Part shown: positions 17,841 to 18,772 of the stretch, piece by piece
Position numbering within the stretch: position 1 is the stretch's first letter
Layout: every line of letters starts with the position of its first letter
Assembly (NCBI GenBank): GCA_023474015.1
Contig: JAMCYN010000038.1
Location: 1-18,772 of the forward strand
Reading direction: 5' to 3'
From: Armatimonadota bacterium
GTDB lineage: Bacteria; Armatimonadota; UBA5829
Length of the DNA stretch: 18,772 nucleotides
Notes under the pieces: generated by a model
Database searches by the model: none
Told to the model about the DNA's origin: nothing
Seen by the model: the letters and a program-made list of their open reading frames with translations, nothing else
Translations under genes and position numbers: made by a program

Positions 17841-18772
17841 TCAGCCCTCCGACACGGTCGGCTCCTCGCGCTCCGTCGAGCAAGTTCTTGACAACACATC
17901 TCGAATATCAATGCTCACCGGGCAGAACTCGACGCAGCGGCCACACCCGGTGCAACCGACCACTCCGAACTGCTCGTGCTGATATCTGAACTTGTGCAAG
18001 AGCCTCTGGCGAGAGCGCGGAAGCTGTTTGTCACGCGGGTTGTGGCCGTGGCCCATCAGCGTGAAATCCTCGAACTGGCAGGTGTCGCGGCAGCGATAGC
18101 GCTCAGTACACGTCCCGGACACCGAGTCCTGGATGTCGAAGCAACTGCAGCTCGGGCACATATAACTGCACATCCCGCAGGCGATGCACTTTTCGGCGAT
18201 CTCGCCCCACACTGGGTCGTCCCATGCAAGGTTCTCATACAAAGCCTTGCCCGCGAACGGCTGCGTCTCGCACTTGGCATAGATGTCCCACACCTGATTG
18301 CGCGCGATCGTCTCGGCCTCGGTCGGCTCGCTGAAGAAAGCGCCCTGGAGGATATCCTCACCCTTGGCCGTCTGCCCCTCGACATAGTACTTCTCGCCGA
18401 GGTCATACATAATAGCGTCGACGTTCTTCTTCCAGGTCTCGACGTCGTCCACCGAGTTGCAGAACCAGCTCCAACGCGGCTTTGCCGGTATCACGGCAAC
18501 AAGGGTCGAGCTTTCGCGGCGCGCGGCGTAGTACGGGTCCTTGAACTTATGGTCCAAAAACACCCGGTCCAGCACCTGGATCGCCTGCGCGTCGGGAAGC
18601 CAAACGCCCAGCATCACACGCGGCTTGCTCTCGGGCATAGGCGCTTCGATGCTCACGCCCGTGCCCTTGGTGGAGTCGATCTTAAGCAGCACCTCGTAAC
18701 GCGGCAGGAGATAGTCCTTGGGCGGCATCATCATCTTTGAGCCGTCGAGGATAGGTTCATCGCCCTCTTTGA
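17841..18772 (-). CDS. AsrA / sulfhydrogenase-beta-like iron-sulfur subunit, 5' end beyond the window
   Basis: About 310 residues are visible, and the frame stays open to the window edge (KEGDEPILDGSKMMMPPKDY), so the ATG at 18734 is probably internal. Two [4Fe-4S]-type motifs are present: CIACGMCSYMCPSCSCFDIQD and GCTGCGRCVEFCPVSIDIRD. Between them GHGHNPRDKQLPRSRQRLLHKF is strongly characteristic of anaerobic sulfite reductase subunit A and sulfhydrogenase beta subunits, as is the WSWFCNSVDDVETW region. These proteins carry electrons between a flavoprotein partner and a catalytic subunit. The partner type, an AsrB-like protein, lies at 13983-14804 on the same strand. No catalytic sulfite reductase or hydrogenase subunit is in the window. 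Confidence 0.88.
   Translation of the reverse strand, partial: KEGDEPILDGSKMMMPPKDYLLPRYEVLLKIDSTKGTGVSIEAPMPESKPRVMLGVWLPDAQAIQVLDRVFLDHKFKDPYYAARRESSTLVAVIPAKPRWSWFCNSVDDVETWKKNVDAIMYDLGEKYYVEGQTAKGEDILQGAFFSEPTEAETIARNQVWDIYAKCETQPFAGKALYENLAWDDPVWGEIAEKCIACGMCSYMCPSCSCFDIQDSVSGTCTERYRCRDTCQFEDFTLMGHGHNPRDKQLPRSRQRLLHKFRYQHEQFGVVGCTGCGRCVEFCPVSIDIRDVLSRTCSTEREEPTVSEG

Noticed and set aside
18732..18734. ATG at 18734 as the true start of the AsrA-like gene
   Set aside because: The frame is open to the window edge and the preceding residues (EPILDGSK) fit the family N-terminus.
17976..18740. A 254-codon plus-strand reading frame opposite the AsrA-like gene
   Set aside because: Antisense to a clear iron-sulfur protein; no recognisable domain and shadow-like composition.

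Overview
The window is a moderately G+C-rich bacterial chromosome segment. It reads as anaerobic or microaerobic: a truncated iron-sulfur/flavin electron-transfer pair of the AsrA/AsrB (sulfhydrogenase beta/gamma) type, HemW, two thioredoxin-reductase-like flavoproteins and a glutaredoxin. The taxon cannot be fixed by eye. A large secreted YCF48-propeller protein and many short degenerate heptamer repeats suggest an environmental, poorly cultured lineage; Armatimonadota or another deep terrestrial phylum is a guess only. TTG and GTG starts are common: rpsT, the propeller gene, the pteridine-reductase-like SDR, folB, ald and several island genes.

Layout. 1-152: end of a TlpA-like thioredoxin-fold gene. 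222-2655 (minus): grx - AhpF-like reductase - hemW, tightly packed. 2656-2975: divergent intergenic region with a nested palindromic element and the rpsT promoter. 2976-4216 (plus): rpsT and an AAC(3)-family acetyltransferase. 4420-7107: secreted 14-repeat YCF48 protein with OB-like C-terminal modules. 7260-9888: pterin/folate cluster (PCD, PTR1/FolM-like reductase, folB, folK, folE). 9928-12085: trxB and an MFS transporter. 12066-14804 (minus): M14-type deacylase, alanine dehydrogenase, AsrB-like flavoprotein. 14903-15618: two hypothetical genes. 15679-17762: a compact six-gene toxin-antitoxin operon (AbrB-type antitoxin, PIN toxin, then two MNT-HEPN pairs). 17841-18772: AsrA-like ferredoxin subunit running off the window.

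Two themes stand out. First, a family of 7-nt-period degenerate repeats occurs at five places. It fills the gaps next to the AAC(3), propeller, PCD and folB genes and has also entered the coding sequence of hemW in frame. It resembles the STRR heptamers known from filamentous cyanobacteria, but its sequences differ. A second family, GTTTCGGG-type hairpins, occurs twice in one nested palindrome upstream of rpsT and once beside the toxin-antitoxin operon. Second, the AsrA-like and AsrB-like genes are normally adjacent partners but are separated here by about 3 kb. That gap holds the toxin-antitoxin island and two hypothetical genes, which suggests insertion into a redox operon.

The folate genes give a near-complete route from GTP to the pyrophosphorylated pterin (folE, folB, folK). 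The PCD and PTR1-like reductase in the same run suggest that a tetrahydropterin is also made or recycled. I saw no tRNA, rRNA, CRISPR array or transposase.
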